Positions 46,529 through 55,874 of a stretch of 64,000 nt of DNA are shown piece after piece. The notes below the pieces were generated by a model that was not told the DNA's origin, ran no database searches, and worked only from the letters and a program-made list of their open reading frames with translations. Every line of letters begins with the position of its first letter. Position 1 is the stretch's first letter. The position numbers and the translations under genes were made by a program. This DNA comes from Myxococcus xanthus (GTDB lineage Bacteria > Myxococcota > Myxococcia > Myxococcales > Myxococcaceae), in contig NZ_CP017174.1 in NCBI RefSeq assembly GCF_006402735.1, positions 62,001-126,000 of the forward strand, read 5' to 3'.

Positions 46529-48262
46529 CTACGGCTCCGGCGCGGACTGGAGGCGCCGGCGCTTGCGGCGCAGGTGCTGCTCCGGCAGGAACAGCGTCAC
46601 CAGCAGCGCCGCACCGGCGATGAACAGGGCCACGTGGTACACGGCGGAGACGCCGCGAGTGAACGCCATCTTCAACGCCCGGCCCGCCGCGTCCACCGCC
46701 GCCAGCGCCTGCCGCTCCTCCGCGTCCACCTTCGCCCGGGCCTCGGGGACGACGGCCGTCCGCCGTTCGGCGTCGAACTCCGCGCGCACCCGCGCCTTCA
46801 CCTCCTCCGCGCGGAACACCTGTCCGGTGGGGCCGCCTTCGCCACTGACGCCCGGCGCGGCGCGCATCACCTCGGCCTTCACGGTGTCCGGGAGCGCGGC
46901 GGTGGCCTGCGCCATGCGCGTCTCCAGCTCCGAGGACAGCGTGGACGCGAACACCGTCCCCAGCAGCGCCACGCCCAGCGTCATGCCCAACTGCCGGAAG
47001 AACGTGGCCGCCGCCGTGCCCACGCCAATCTGGTCTGGCGGCACCGCGTTCTGGATGGCCATCGTGTAGAGCGGAATCGAAGGCCCCAGGCCCAGGCCCA
47101 CCAGCACCATCTTCGCCGTCACCTCCGCCTGGGTGGAGTCCGGCGTCAGCGTGAAGGCCATGACGGCGAAGCCCGCAATCAGCAGCACCAGCGAGCCCAG
47201 CAGCAGCGCCTTGTAGCGGCCCACCCGGGACACGAGCTGCCCGCTCAACACGTTCCCCGCCACCACGCCCAGCGTCAGCGGCATGACCGTGAGCCCCGAG
47301 CGCGTCGCCGACAGCCCCACCACGTTCACCATGAACAGCGGCAGGAAGACGACGCCCGACAGGAACGCCCCGCCGATGATGAACACCGCCGCGTTGCCCG
47401 CGCTGAAGGCCCGCAGGCGGAACAGCTTCAGGTCGAGCAGGGGCTCGGGCGCGCGCCGCTCCGCCCAGAGGAAGGCCGCCAGGCCCACCGCCGACAGCGC
47501 GAACAGGCCCAGGATGCGCCACGACGTCCATGCCCAATCGCCGCCGTCTTGCTTCCCCAGGCTGAGCGCCAGCAGCAGCGGCACCAGCGCCACCGCGAGC
47601 GTGAACGCCCCCACCAGGTCCAACCCACCCCGGGAATCACGCTGGGGCTTCAGCCGTGGCATGCGCAACAGCACCAGCGCCAGCGCCACCGCGCCCACGG
47701 GCAAGTTGATGAAGAACACCCAGTGCCAGCCCAGGTGGTCGGTGATGAACCCACCGGCCAGCGGCCCCACCACGCTGGCCAGGCCGAACATGGCGCCGAA
47801 GAGGCCCTGGTACTTGCCTCGCTCACGCGGCTCGAAGAGGTCGGCCACCACCGCCAGCGCGGCGGTGAACAGCGCCGCGCTGCCCAGCCCCTGCACGGCG
47901 CGGAAGAGGATGAGCGCCACCGTGGAGCGCGCCACGCCGCACAGGAAGCTGCCCGCGAGGAAGATGACGATGCCCGCGGCCAGCACCGCGCGCCGGCCCA
48001 GCAGGTCCGACAGCTTGCCCCACACGGGCACCATCATCGTCGACGCGACGAAGTACGACGTGGTGAGCCACGGGTAGAGCGAGGCGGGGATTCGCAGGTC
48101 CGCCTGGATGGCCGGCCCCGCGGTGGCGACAATCGTCTGGTCCAGCGCGGCGAGCAATAGCCCCAGCACCGCGCCCAGCAGGGTGAAGACCTTCTGGGCG
48201 CGCGTGAACGCCGGGAAGGCGGATGGCGCATCGGCGGTGGCGGGAGCGGCGGACGGGGCCAT
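46529..48262 (-). CDS. MFS transporter, DHA2/EmrB-QacA family (14 TM)
   Basis: 577 residues with 14 hydrophobic segments. Family marks: [19 protein letters not shown] in helix 1, [13 protein letters not shown] in loop 2-3, [13 protein letters not shown] and [10 protein letters not shown]-like loop. A 100-residue Ala/Glu/Arg-rich cytosolic insert lies before the last helix. It exports drugs or lipids by proton antiport. ATG 48262 is taken; codons further upstream read as a shadow. Converges closely (12 bases) on the lipoprotein gene. Confidence 0.85.
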   Translation of the reverse strand: MAPSAAPATADAPSAFPAFTRAQKVFTLLGAVLGLLLAALDQTIVATAGPAIQADLRIPASLYPWLTTSYFVASTMMVPVWGKLSDLLGRRAVLAAGIVIFLAGSFLCGVARSTVALILFRAVQGLGSAALFTAALAVVADLFEPRERGKYQGLFGAMFGLASVVGPLAGGFITDHLGWHWVFFINLPVGAVALALVLLRMPRLKPQRDSRGGLDLVGAFTLAVALVPLLLALSLGKQDGGDWAWTSWRILGLFALSAVGLAAFLWAERRAPEPLLDLKLFRLRAFSAGNAAVFIIGGAFLSGVVFLPLFMVNVVGLSATRSGLTVMPLTLGVVAGNVLSGQLVSRVGRYKALLLGSLVLLIAGFAVMAFTLTPDSTQAEVTAKMVLVGLGLGPSIPLYTMAIQNAVPPDQIGVGTAAATFFRQLGMTLGVALLGTVFASTLSSELETRMAQATAALPDTVKAEVMRAAPGVSGEGGPTGQVFRAEEVKARVRAEFDAERRTAVVPEARAKVDAEERQALAAVDAAGRALKMAFTRGVSAVYHVALFIAGAALLVTLFLPEQHLRRKRRRLQSAPEP

Positions 48263-48537
48263 GTGTCGCGGTGGCTCCCGGGACAGGGAGCGCCAGGGGA
48301 AAGGTGGGGACGTTCCTACCAGACGGCCACCAGCAGAGCCCCTTTGCGGCACCAGATGTTTCCGTGCGGCGGCAAGATTGCGCCCGTTCCGGCGCCGCGA
48401 GGGCGCGCGCGCCGGGAGATGCCCCGCACCGGGCAAGCACTTCGCGTTGCGTGGAGTGAACGGTCTATACGCTGCGGACGTCCAATCCCAGACGTCGCGA
48501 GGGACCGGCCCGCGACGCGTTTCCCGGACAACACCCC

Positions 48538-50577
48538 ATGCAACGCATTCGCGCTGTCGCCCTGACCTCGCTGCTGGCCGTTTCACTCTGCGCCTGTGAT
48601 GACCCCGTGGAGCCGGGGGAACCCGACTCGGGCACGCCGGATGCCGGGCAGCCCGACGGAGGGGCGCCCGACGCAGGCGCTCCCGATGCGGGTGAGCCAG
48701 ACGCGGGAGCCGGGGACGGAGGCACGTTCCTCTCCGAGGTGCCGCTCTGGCAGGTGGAGCACGACCCCGCGCACGCCACCGGTTGCTTCGGCCGCTCCAT
48801 CGCGCTGGGCGACGTGAATGGCGATGGCCAGAGGGACCTGGTCGTCGCCGCGCCCCCGTGTCTTTCGCTCACGAGAGACCCCGGCCGGGTGTCGCTCTTC
48901 GCGGGTGAGGCGCCGTACTTCTCCACGCAGGGGGTGACGGCGGTGATGGATTGGCGCAACGCGAACTCGAGGACCAATGGCAACCGGATGACGGTGTCCA
49001 CGGGCAACGTGGACGGGGACGACTTCGCGGACGTGCTCGTCTCCGGCCAGTACGGCGCGCTCGTCTTCAAGGGCCAGGCGGACCTGGCCAGCGTCTTCAC
49101 CGAGCCCGCGTTCGTGGTGCCCGGCGGCGGCGTGTACAACAACGCCGTCTTCGCGGACGTCAACGGGGACGGCCTGGATGACGTGGTCAGCGTGAGGGGG
49201 CTGGCGGTGTCCGTCTTTCTGGCCACGCCCGGCGCGCCGGGCGGGCCCTTCACCCTGGTGGAGCGCGCGGAGCCGCTCTACACCGGCTCCGTCCGCCGCG
49301 CGGGAGACGTGGACGGGGATGGGGCACAGGACCTCGTGCTGTCGAGTTCGATGGGGGATGGCTATTCGCTGGTGCCTGGCTGCAAGTCCGGCAGTCCCGG
49401 GCCGTGTGAGGGCGGGCTCGCGGCGCAGCCCTTCTGGACGGTGGGCAGCCAATCGCTGAGCCTCTTCCCGGACCTGAATGGGGACGGGGTGCCGGAGCGC
49501 TTCACGGGGCCGGGCGGTGGCACGGTGCGGCTCCACCTGTCGGAGGCGGGCGGCGGTTATGCCTCCGCCCCGACGTGGTCCGCCATGGGCGACCCCGTCT
49601 TCGCGAACTTCGGCTCATCCATCACCTCGGTGGGGGACGTGGACGGAGACGGCCAGCGCCAGGACTTCGTCGTGGGCTCCGACGGGCGGCTGTACTTCTA
49701 CTCACCGGCGGAAGGGGTCTCCTCGGCGCTGAATCCCGTGTGGTCCTGGCCCCGCGCGGACGTCCTGCCGCAGGGGTACGAAGGCTTCAACCGCTTCGCC
49801 GTCATCCCGCCGGGAGACCTGAACGGCGACGGCTTCGATGACCTGGTGGCGGGCTTGGCGCCCCCGACGGGGCTCGTCGGCGGGCCGGCGGGCCGGGTCG
49901 TCATTCTCGGTGGTGGCCAGGTGCCCGCGGAGCCGGCGACGGCACCGTATCTGCCGCCAGTGGCGGGATGTGGCCTGACGCTGGACCCGGAGCACGGCAA
50001 GGCGGACCTCGCCGTGGACGCGGACGTGCTGGCCCGCACGTTGTACGTGGAGCGCCGCACCTTCGCCGCTGACTCCTGCGAGATACTGGAGGGCTGCGTG
50101 CCCGCGCCCGGTGAGCGGCGCCTGCTGCGCTTCAGCACCTCCATCCAGAACCTGGGCTCGGCGGCGGCCGTGGTGCCCGGCTGGGACGAGCGGCCGGACC
50201 TCTACATCTGGGACGAGTGCCACGGCCATGACCACCTCACCAACTTCGCCCAGTACGCGCTGCGGGACGCGCAGGGCAACGAAGTCGTGGAGGGCCGCAA
50301 GCAGGGCTTCTACCTCATTGACTACCAGCGCCAGTGCGATGACGCGGCGCCCTACCTTCTCTCATTCGACCGGATGAGCATCTCCGTCGGCTGGACGGAC
50401 ATCTACGTCGCCGACATCCCCTGTCAGTGGATTGACATCACCGACCTGACGGACGGCACGTACTCCCTGCGCGTGGGCGTGGATGAGCAGGACATCATCG
50501 AGGAAGCGGACGTGCTCCCCAACGAGGCCATCCTGAACGTCCGCATCCAGGGCGATTCCGTGACGGTCGTCCCGTAG
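48538..50577 (+). CDS. Lipoprotein with FG-GAP-like repeats and C-terminal lysyl oxidase domain
   Basis: 679 residues. Signal and lipobox (LLAVSLCAC), an Asp/Pro/Gly/Ala linker ([13 protein letters not shown]), then about six VCBS/FG-GAP-type blades with Ca-binding DxNGDGxxD loops ([41 protein letters not shown]). The last 200 residues are a lysyl oxidase (LOX): copper site HGHDH (His562, 564, 566), Lys588 ([11 protein letters not shown]) and Tyr623 ([14 protein letters not shown]), 35 apart, exactly as the LTQ pair Lys320/Tyr355 in human LOX, and the [18 protein letters not shown] end. A copper amine oxidase at the cell surface is likely. Start ATG 48538 with 275 bases of promoter region before it. 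Confidence 0.88.
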   Translation: MQRIRAVALTSLLAVSLCACDDPVEPGEPDSGTPDAGQPDGGAPDAGAPDAGEPDAGAGDGGTFLSEVPLWQVEHDPAHATGCFGRSIALGDVNGDGQRDLVVAAPPCLSLTRDPGRVSLFAGEAPYFSTQGVTAVMDWRNANSRTNGNRMTVSTGNVDGDDFADVLVSGQYGALVFKGQADLASVFTEPAFVVPGGGVYNNAVFADVNGDGLDDVVSVRGLAVSVFLATPGAPGGPFTLVERAEPLYTGSVRRAGDVDGDGAQDLVLSSSMGDGYSLVPGCKSGSPGPCEGGLAAQPFWTVGSQSLSLFPDLNGDGVPERFTGPGGGTVRLHLSEAGGGYASAPTWSAMGDPVFANFGSSITSVGDVDGDGQRQDFVVGSDGRLYFYSPAEGVSSALNPVWSWPRADVLPQGYEGFNRFAVIPPGDLNGDGFDDLVAGLAPPTGLVGGPAGRVVILGGGQVPAEPATAPYLPPVAGCGLTLDPEHGKADLAVDADVLARTLYVERRTFAADSCEILEGCVPAPGERRLLRFSTSIQNLGSAAAVVPGWDERPDLYIWDECHGHDHLTNFAQYALRDAQGNEVVEGRKQGFYLIDYQRQCDDAAPYLLSFDRMSISVGWTDIYVADIPCQWIDITDLTDGTYSLRVGVDEQDIIEEADVLPNEAILNVRIQGDSVTVVP

Positions 50578-50824
50578 TCCCAGCGGCCTTCCGTTCCCGC
50601 CCCGCGTGGAGACAGGGGGTGGCCGCGCGGGCGCATGCTGGGTGTGGGGGCCGGCACGTCCCGGGAGTGGGACACCTACACGGATGGGCCGGGAACCGCT
50701 TCGCGCGGGGTTCCAGACGGATTTCCGTCACGCTGCATTTGCACCGAGGGAATGTCGCGTGCAATCACCCGTTCCGGGGCCCGTATCAACAGCGCGACGT
50801 GCAACGCAGCGGAGAAAATCTGAC

Positions 50825-52051
50825 GTGAGCATCCGGGTCGATGTGTGGGAGGGGGCGCGCATCGCGCTGTTCTCGCTCCGTTCCAACCGCCTGCGGACCG
50901 TGCTGACGACGGTGGGCATTGGCGTGGGCGTGTGCACGCTGCTGGCCATTGTCGGCATCATCCAGGGCATCAACCGCTCCTTTGAGGACCAGCTTTCGAG
51001 CATTGGCGCCAACACGCTCCAAATCTCGAAGTTCCCCTGGACGCTCAACGGCGACTGGTGGTCGTACCGCAACCGCAAGGACCTGAGCGCGGACCTGGTG
51101 CCGCCCATCCTCAACGCGTCCGAGCACGTGCTGGCCGCGGCGCCGCTCTTCTTCGAGCGCGTGGAGGGCCGCTTCCTGGACCGCAAAATCGGCTCGGTGC
51201 TGCTGGTGGGCACCACGCCGGACTACGCCACGGTGGGCTCGTTCACCCTGGAGCGGGGCCGCTTCCTCACCCACGCGGACGTGGACAACCGGGCGCAGGT
51301 GGCCGTCATCGGCGCGGAGCTCGTGCGCTCGCTCTTCCCCGGAGTGAACCCGGTGGGGCAGCGCATCCTCTTCGAGGGCAAGCCCTTCCGCGTGGTGGGA
51401 ACACTGGAGGCCAAGGGCACCATCCTGGGAGAGAACCAGGACCTGGTGGTGATGGTGCCCTTCCGCACCTTCCTGGCGCACTTCGGCAAGAAGCGCTCAC
51501 CCAACATCGCGGTGGCCCTCACGTCGCCGGAGCATGCGCCAGCGGTGGTGGACAAGCTCACCGCGGTGCTCCGCCGGGAGCGCAACACGCCGCCGGGGCT
51601 GCCGGACGACTTCGCCATCAACCGGCCGGACCAGTTGGCCAGCATGTACGCGCAGCTCACCGGGGCGCTCTATGGCGCGGCCATGGGCGTGGGCCTCATC
51701 ACGCTGCTGGTGGGCGGCATCGGCATCATGAACATCATGCTGGTGTCGGTGCGCGAGCGGACGCGGGAGATTGGCGTCCGCCGGGCGCTGGGGGCCCGCA
51801 AGCGCACCATCATCCTCCAGTTCCTGATGGAGGCCTCCTGTGTGTCCGCCCTGGGCGGCACCATGGGGACGGTGGTGGGCCTGGGGCTGGCGCGCATCGT
51901 GTCCTTGATTACACCCCTGGCGGCGGCGGTGGAGCCGCTGACGGTGGTGGCTGGCGTGGGGTTCGCGGCGATGGTGGGGCTGCTGTTCGGCATCTGGCCG
52001 GCGGCGCGGGCGGCGAACCTGGACCCGGTGGAAGCGCTTCGCCACGAGTGA
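50825..52051 (+). CDS. ABC transporter permease, MacB/FtsX family (first)
   Basis: 408 residues: one N-terminal membrane helix (RTVLTTVGIGVGVCTLLAIV), a MacB_PCD periplasmic domain, and three C-terminal helices with LVGGIGIMNIMLVSVRERTR, EIGVRRALGARKR, LDPVEALRHE. GTG 50825 is chosen with GGAG about nine bases upstream. It has a partner permease 19 bases downstream, but no ATPase or adaptor gene in the window, so the pump must use one encoded elsewhere. Confidence 0.85.
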   Translation: MSIRVDVWEGARIALFSLRSNRLRTVLTTVGIGVGVCTLLAIVGIIQGINRSFEDQLSSIGANTLQISKFPWTLNGDWWSYRNRKDLSADLVPPILNASEHVLAAAPLFFERVEGRFLDRKIGSVLLVGTTPDYATVGSFTLERGRFLTHADVDNRAQVAVIGAELVRSLFPGVNPVGQRILFEGKPFRVVGTLEAKGTILGENQDLVVMVPFRTFLAHFGKKRSPNIAVALTSPEHAPAVVDKLTAVLRRERNTPPGLPDDFAINRPDQLASMYAQLTGALYGAAMGVGLITLLVGGIGIMNIMLVSVRERTREIGVRRALGARKRTIILQFLMEASCVSALGGTMGTVVGLGLARIVSLITPLAAAVEPLTVVAGVGFAAMVGLLFGIWPAARAANLDPVEALRHE

Positions 52052-52070
52052 TGGACGGGAGACGGCGGCG

Positions 52071-53291
52071 ATGATGGCAATCTGGGACACCCTGCGGCTG
52101 GCGTTCGGAACGTTCCGTTCCAACCTGCTGCGCTCATTCCTGACGCTGCTGGGCATCGTCATTGGCGCCACCACGGTGGTGTCGATGATGGGGCTCATCG
52201 AGGGCCTGCGCATCCAGGTGAACGAGAGCATGTCCGAGCTGGGCTCCGACTGCTTCCAGGTGCAGCGGCTGCCTTTCGGCGGAAACCTGTCCCTGGCGGA
52301 GCTGGCGCGGCGGCCCCGGCTGAACGAGGGCGATTTGGAGGCCATCCGGCTGCAGCCGTCGGTGCTGCTGGCGGCGGCGGAGGACTCCAAGGGTGGACAG
52401 AAGGTGTCCACGCAGCAGCGCGAGTCGCGCCCCAATGTGACTATTTGGGCCGGCACGCCGGAGTACTTCCAGACGAACTCGGTGGTGGTGGAGTTCGGGA
52501 GGCCCTTCACGGACGCGGAGTACCTGGACGGCCGCCGCGTGGCGGTGATTGGCCAGGACCTGGCGGACACGTTGTTCCCGGGCGTGCAGCCCCTGGGGCA
52601 GAACATCCGCATCCTGGGGCGCAGCTTCCAGGTGATTGGCACGCTCAAGCGCCGCGGCAGCTTCATGGGCGGAGGCAGCCAGGACAACCAGGTGATGATG
52701 CCGCTGTCCGTCTACAAGGCGCTGTTCGGGGTGCGCAACTACCGGGTGAGCGTCCAGGCCCAGTCGGCGGAGGTGCTCCAGCGCGCGCAGGACGAGGTGA
52801 CGCTGCTGATGCGGCGGCGCCACAACCTGAAGCCGCTGGAGGAGGATGACTTCTTCGTGTTCTCCAACGAGAGCGCCACGGAGATGTTCAACAACATCTC
52901 GAAGGTGATTTCCGCGGCCAGCTTCGGCGTGTGCATGCTGTCGCTGCTGGTGGGCGGCATCGGCATCCTGAACATCATGCTGGTGGCGGTGACGGAGCGC
53001 ACCCGGGAGATTGGCATCCGCAAGGCGCTGGGCGCGAAGAAGCGCCGCATCCTCGCGCAGTTCGCCATCGAGGCGGTGGTGCTGTCGCTGGTGGGTGGCG
53101 TGTTGGGCGTGGGCCTGGGCATGGGCCTGGCGCACCTGGCGAAGTGGATGGTGGGGCTGCCCGCGCAGGTGCCGGCCTGGGCGGTGATGCTGTCGCTGGC
53201 CATGAGCAGCGGCGTGGGCCTGCTGTTCGGCATCTACCCGGCCGCGCGCGCCGCGAAGCTGGACCCCGTGGAGGCCATGCGGACGGACTGA
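52071..53291 (+). CDS. ABC transporter permease, MacB/FtsX family (second)
   Basis: 406 residues with the same layout as its neighbour: LLRSFLTLLGIVIGATTVVS, the MacB_PCD domain, and LVGGIGILNIMLVAVTERTR, EIGIRKALGAKKR, KLDPVEAMRTD. The two are about 35% alike by eye and probably form a heterodimer. Starts with two ATGs (52071). Probable substrates are toxins, peptides or lipoproteins. Confidence 0.85.
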   Translation: MMAIWDTLRLAFGTFRSNLLRSFLTLLGIVIGATTVVSMMGLIEGLRIQVNESMSELGSDCFQVQRLPFGGNLSLAELARRPRLNEGDLEAIRLQPSVLLAAAEDSKGGQKVSTQQRESRPNVTIWAGTPEYFQTNSVVVEFGRPFTDAEYLDGRRVAVIGQDLADTLFPGVQPLGQNIRILGRSFQVIGTLKRRGSFMGGGSQDNQVMMPLSVYKALFGVRNYRVSVQAQSAEVLQRAQDEVTLLMRRRHNLKPLEEDDFFVFSNESATEMFNNISKVISAASFGVCMLSLLVGGIGILNIMLVAVTERTREIGIRKALGAKKRRILAQFAIEAVVLSLVGGVLGVGLGMGLAHLAKWMVGLPAQVPAWAVMLSLAMSSGVGLLFGIYPAARAAKLDPVEAMRTD

Positions 53292-53328
53292 CGCCACGCC
53301 GGTGCCGCAGGGTGGCTGGGAATGAAAC

Positions 53329-53361
53329 GGGGCCTCCTCCGCGCGGTGCGGAAGAGGCCCC
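53329..53361. terminator. Bidirectional terminator between permeases and small peptide gene
   Basis: GGGGCCTCCTCCGC facing GCGGAAGAGGCCCC, 14-base arms with a single mismatch and a five-base loop, between the stops at 53291 and 53389. Confidence 0.7.
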
Positions 53362-53388
53362 AGGTGTTTCAGCACGTGTGTCCGGGGA

Positions 53389-53559
53389 TTACGGACACGG
53401 GGTGCCGCAAATCCACTCACCGGTGATGGGGTGCTTGTAGCAGGGCGGCTGGCAGTCGTCGGCGACGGCCGTGGCCGGCGTCATGGTGATTCCCAGGCCC
53501 AGCACGGCGGCGGCGGCGGTGAGGACGACGGCGATTCGGAGGTGCTTGCGAGCAGTCAT
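53389..53559 (-). CDS. 56-residue secreted four-cysteine peptide
   Basis: Signal peptide of about 33 residues (basic start, VVLTAAAAVLGLGITM, cleavage near ATAVA) and a mature peptide of about 23 residues with four Cys (36, 40, 51, 55): DDCQPPCYKH, then GEWICGTPCP. Two disulfides or a metal site are expected. ATG 53559 has GGAGAG upstream. I recognise no family. Convergent with the permease operon across the terminator at 53329. Confidence 0.6.
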   Translation of the reverse strand: MTARKHLRIAVVLTAAAAVLGLGITMTPATAVADDCQPPCYKHPITGEWICGTPCP

Positions 53560-53715
53560 TGCGGTCTCTCCAACAGCGGTGTCCGTACAGCGCGGCGGAG
53601 TGTGGAGCCCAGGTCTGACAATCACAATGCGCCGCGTGTCACACGCACTGCGTCTGAGACTGCAAGGACTTGGGCGGTGCACAACGCGTGTGTGTGTGAA
53701 GCAGATGCAGCGGAA

Positions 53716-54444
53716 CTATTGCGTGTGTCCGTCTGGGCGAGGTCCACTGCCTGCCCATTGATAGCCCAACGTCGCGCCCACGCCGATGAATCCCAGGGCG
53801 ATGAGCTGACGGCCGCTCTTCAAGCGGGCGCTGGGCTTGGACAGCTTCACCAGGGACTCGTGGACGATGACGCCCAACAGCGTGCCCAGCGCCGCGCCGC
53901 CGAGCGCGCCCAGGTAGGCACGGCCCGGATGGTGACTCTTGCCAAAGGCGAGCTCGCCCAGGCCCCACGTCCCGAGTGCGGTCAGGGGCGGTGTCAGCAC
54001 GAAGCCGCCGCTGAAGGCCACGGTCTCCAATTCCATCCACCGCCCCGGGCTGGGCGCCGCGGGGCGGAAGAAGAGGAGCCGCGAGGGGATGGCGCCCAGG
54101 AGCATTCCCGCCGCCGTCTCCGTCGCGGTGGCACCCACGCGCGTGTCCCCGCCCACGCGGCTGGCGCCCCAGACGCCGGCCACGGGAAGCAACGCGAGCC
54201 CTCCGTGCGCCACCCAGGCCCCCTTGGGGAGCGGCACGTCCTCCGGTTCGATGTACGTGGGCACGGCCGCTCTTTCCGGTGACGGGGCGGCGGGCGTGTC
54301 GAAGTACTTGGAACGAGGCTCGGAAGGTGGGGTGTCGCGCAGCGGTGCGTCCGCGGCGACCGCGTGACTCACGGTGGGCAGCAGGCAGCCCAGCAGCAGC
54401 GTGCACGCGAGGGTGGAGCGTCGGTGAGAAGGCACGTTGGGCAT
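53716..54444 (-). CDS. Hypothetical membrane protein
   Basis: 242 residues. Signal (LACTLLLGCLLPTVSHAVAA), a Pro-rich linker and three or four membrane-like segments rich in Gly/Ala (GGLALLPVAGVWGASRV, AYLGALGGAALGTLLGVIV, LIALGFIGVGATLGYQWAG). Gly-Ala-rich helices with small residues resemble outer-membrane or peptidoglycan-associated proteins of myxobacteria. No family recognised. Start at 54444 (ATG) or GTG 54477. Confidence 0.55.
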   Translation of the reverse strand: MPNVPSHRRSTLACTLLLGCLLPTVSHAVAADAPLRDTPPSEPRSKYFDTPAAPSPERAAVPTYIEPEDVPLPKGAWVAHGGLALLPVAGVWGASRVGGDTRVGATATETAAGMLLGAIPSRLLFFRPAAPSPGRWMELETVAFSGGFVLTPPLTALGTWGLGELAFGKSHHPGRAYLGALGGAALGTLLGVIVHESLVKLSKPSARLKSGRQLIALGFIGVGATLGYQWAGSGPRPDGHTQ

Positions 54445-54591
54445 TGGCGACACGCGGTGTGTCCCGAAGGTGAGCACGCGGGGCGGGGGCTTCCACCCTC
54501 ACGGTGGAGATGTGCCGTTTACGCGGCTCGGGGTGTCTTCCGTGAGACATCGGCAGGTGCGCCGCGGGCCATGGGCGCTTAGCTTCCGGCA

Positions 54592-55839
54592 GTGAAGCTC
54601 GCCTGGCTCGTGCCCGTGGTGTTGATTGCCGCTGGGTGCCCCGCTCCCAATCACCGGCATGACCTGCGCCTGCGCTCATTGCCGGGAAGCAGCCCGGAGG
54701 CGCGTTCGCTCGCGTTCTTCCAGTCGCTGGGCGTGGCGCTGGTGCCGGGCCACCGCGTGGAGCTGGTGGAGAACGGCTTCATCTTCGACGCCATCGAAGA
54801 GGAGATTCTCGCCGCGCACACCAGCATCCACATCACCAGCTACATCTGGCGGCCCGGTGAGCCGTCGGACCGGCTGGTGCGGGCGCTGGCGGCGCGGCGG
54901 CCCGGGGTTGCGTGCCGCGTGCTCGTGGACCCGTTGGGCAGCGTCAACTTCGAGGCGGTGATGCCCGCGCTGGCGGCCAGCGGCTGTGACGCGCGCTACT
55001 TCCGGCCCATCCAAGGTGACTTCGTGGCCCTGGACGCGGTCCGTCTCCGGGCGCGGAGCCACCGGAAGCTGGTGGTGCGGGATGGCGAGGTGGGCATCAC
55101 GGGTGGCTGGGGCATCTGGAAGAGCTGGATGGGGAATGCGCAGGGCGCGGATTACTGGCGCGACATGAACATCCGCGTGGAGGGCCCGGCCGTGCGGGAC
55201 ATGCAGGTCGCCTTCGCCCAGAACTGGCAGGAGTCAGGTGGGGATTTCCTGCCCGCGACCGACTTCCCGGAGCCGCGCTACGCAGGGGACGCGCGCGCGG
55301 GCTTCGTGGCCAGCACGGACAACCGGTTCCTGTCGGACGCGCGGCGAATGACGCTGCTCACCATCGCGGCGGCGAAGGAGCGGCTCTGGATTGCGAACTC
55401 GTACTTCATCCCCTCCGACGCCATCAGTGACATGTTGTTGGAGAAGGTGAAGCAGGGCGTGGACGTGCGGGTGCTGGTGCCCGGGCGGCACCATGACGTC
55501 GGGCCGGTGCACGCGGCGCAGCGGGCGACGTATGCGCGCTTGCTGGAGGGTGGCGTGCGCATCTGGGAGTACGAGCTGTCGATGATGCATTCCAAGACGA
55601 TGCTCGTGGATGACTCCCTGTCCGTCGTGGGCTCCACCAACATGGACCCGCTGGCGTTGACGACGTTGGAGGAGTGCTCGGTGGTGGTGGAGGACCCGGC
55701 GCTGGCGGCGCAGCTCGCCGCATCTTTTGAGAAAGATTTACGCCACTCGCGAGAAATTCACTGGAGCGGGTGGAGGCGGCGCGGGCTCTTGCAGAAGCTG
55801 GGCGAGCGGCTGCCGTGGTTCATCGGCAACTATCTCTGA
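54592..55839 (+). CDS. Phospholipase D / cardiolipin-synthase-like lipoprotein
   Basis: 415 residues. Lipobox VVLIAAGC. Two HKD motifs: His157, Lys159, Asp164 (SHRKLVVRDGEVGITGG) and His333, Lys335, Asp340 (MHSKTMLVDDSLSVVGSTN), so both halves of the active site are there. Layout is like bacterial cardiolipin synthases, but the lipoprotein signal and missing N-terminal helices point to a periplasmic or surface PLD. Start GTG 54592. Confidence 0.85.
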   Translation: MKLAWLVPVVLIAAGCPAPNHRHDLRLRSLPGSSPEARSLAFFQSLGVALVPGHRVELVENGFIFDAIEEEILAAHTSIHITSYIWRPGEPSDRLVRALAARRPGVACRVLVDPLGSVNFEAVMPALAASGCDARYFRPIQGDFVALDAVRLRARSHRKLVVRDGEVGITGGWGIWKSWMGNAQGADYWRDMNIRVEGPAVRDMQVAFAQNWQESGGDFLPATDFPEPRYAGDARAGFVASTDNRFLSDARRMTLLTIAAAKERLWIANSYFIPSDAISDMLLEKVKQGVDVRVLVPGRHHDVGPVHAAQRATYARLLEGGVRIWEYELSMMHSKTMLVDDSLSVVGSTNMDPLALTTLEECSVVVEDPALAAQLAASFEKDLRHSREIHWSGWRRRGLLQKLGERLPWFIGNYL

Positions 55840-55874
55840 CGCAGCAGTGCAGGGCCGGATGGTAGAAACCGGGC

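Noticed and set aside
48600-48730. Asp/Pro/Gly/Ala repeat stretch as a possible tandem repeat element or CRISPR-like array
   Set aside because: It is in frame within the lysyl oxidase lipoprotein and encodes a typical linker; no spacers or palindromic repeats.
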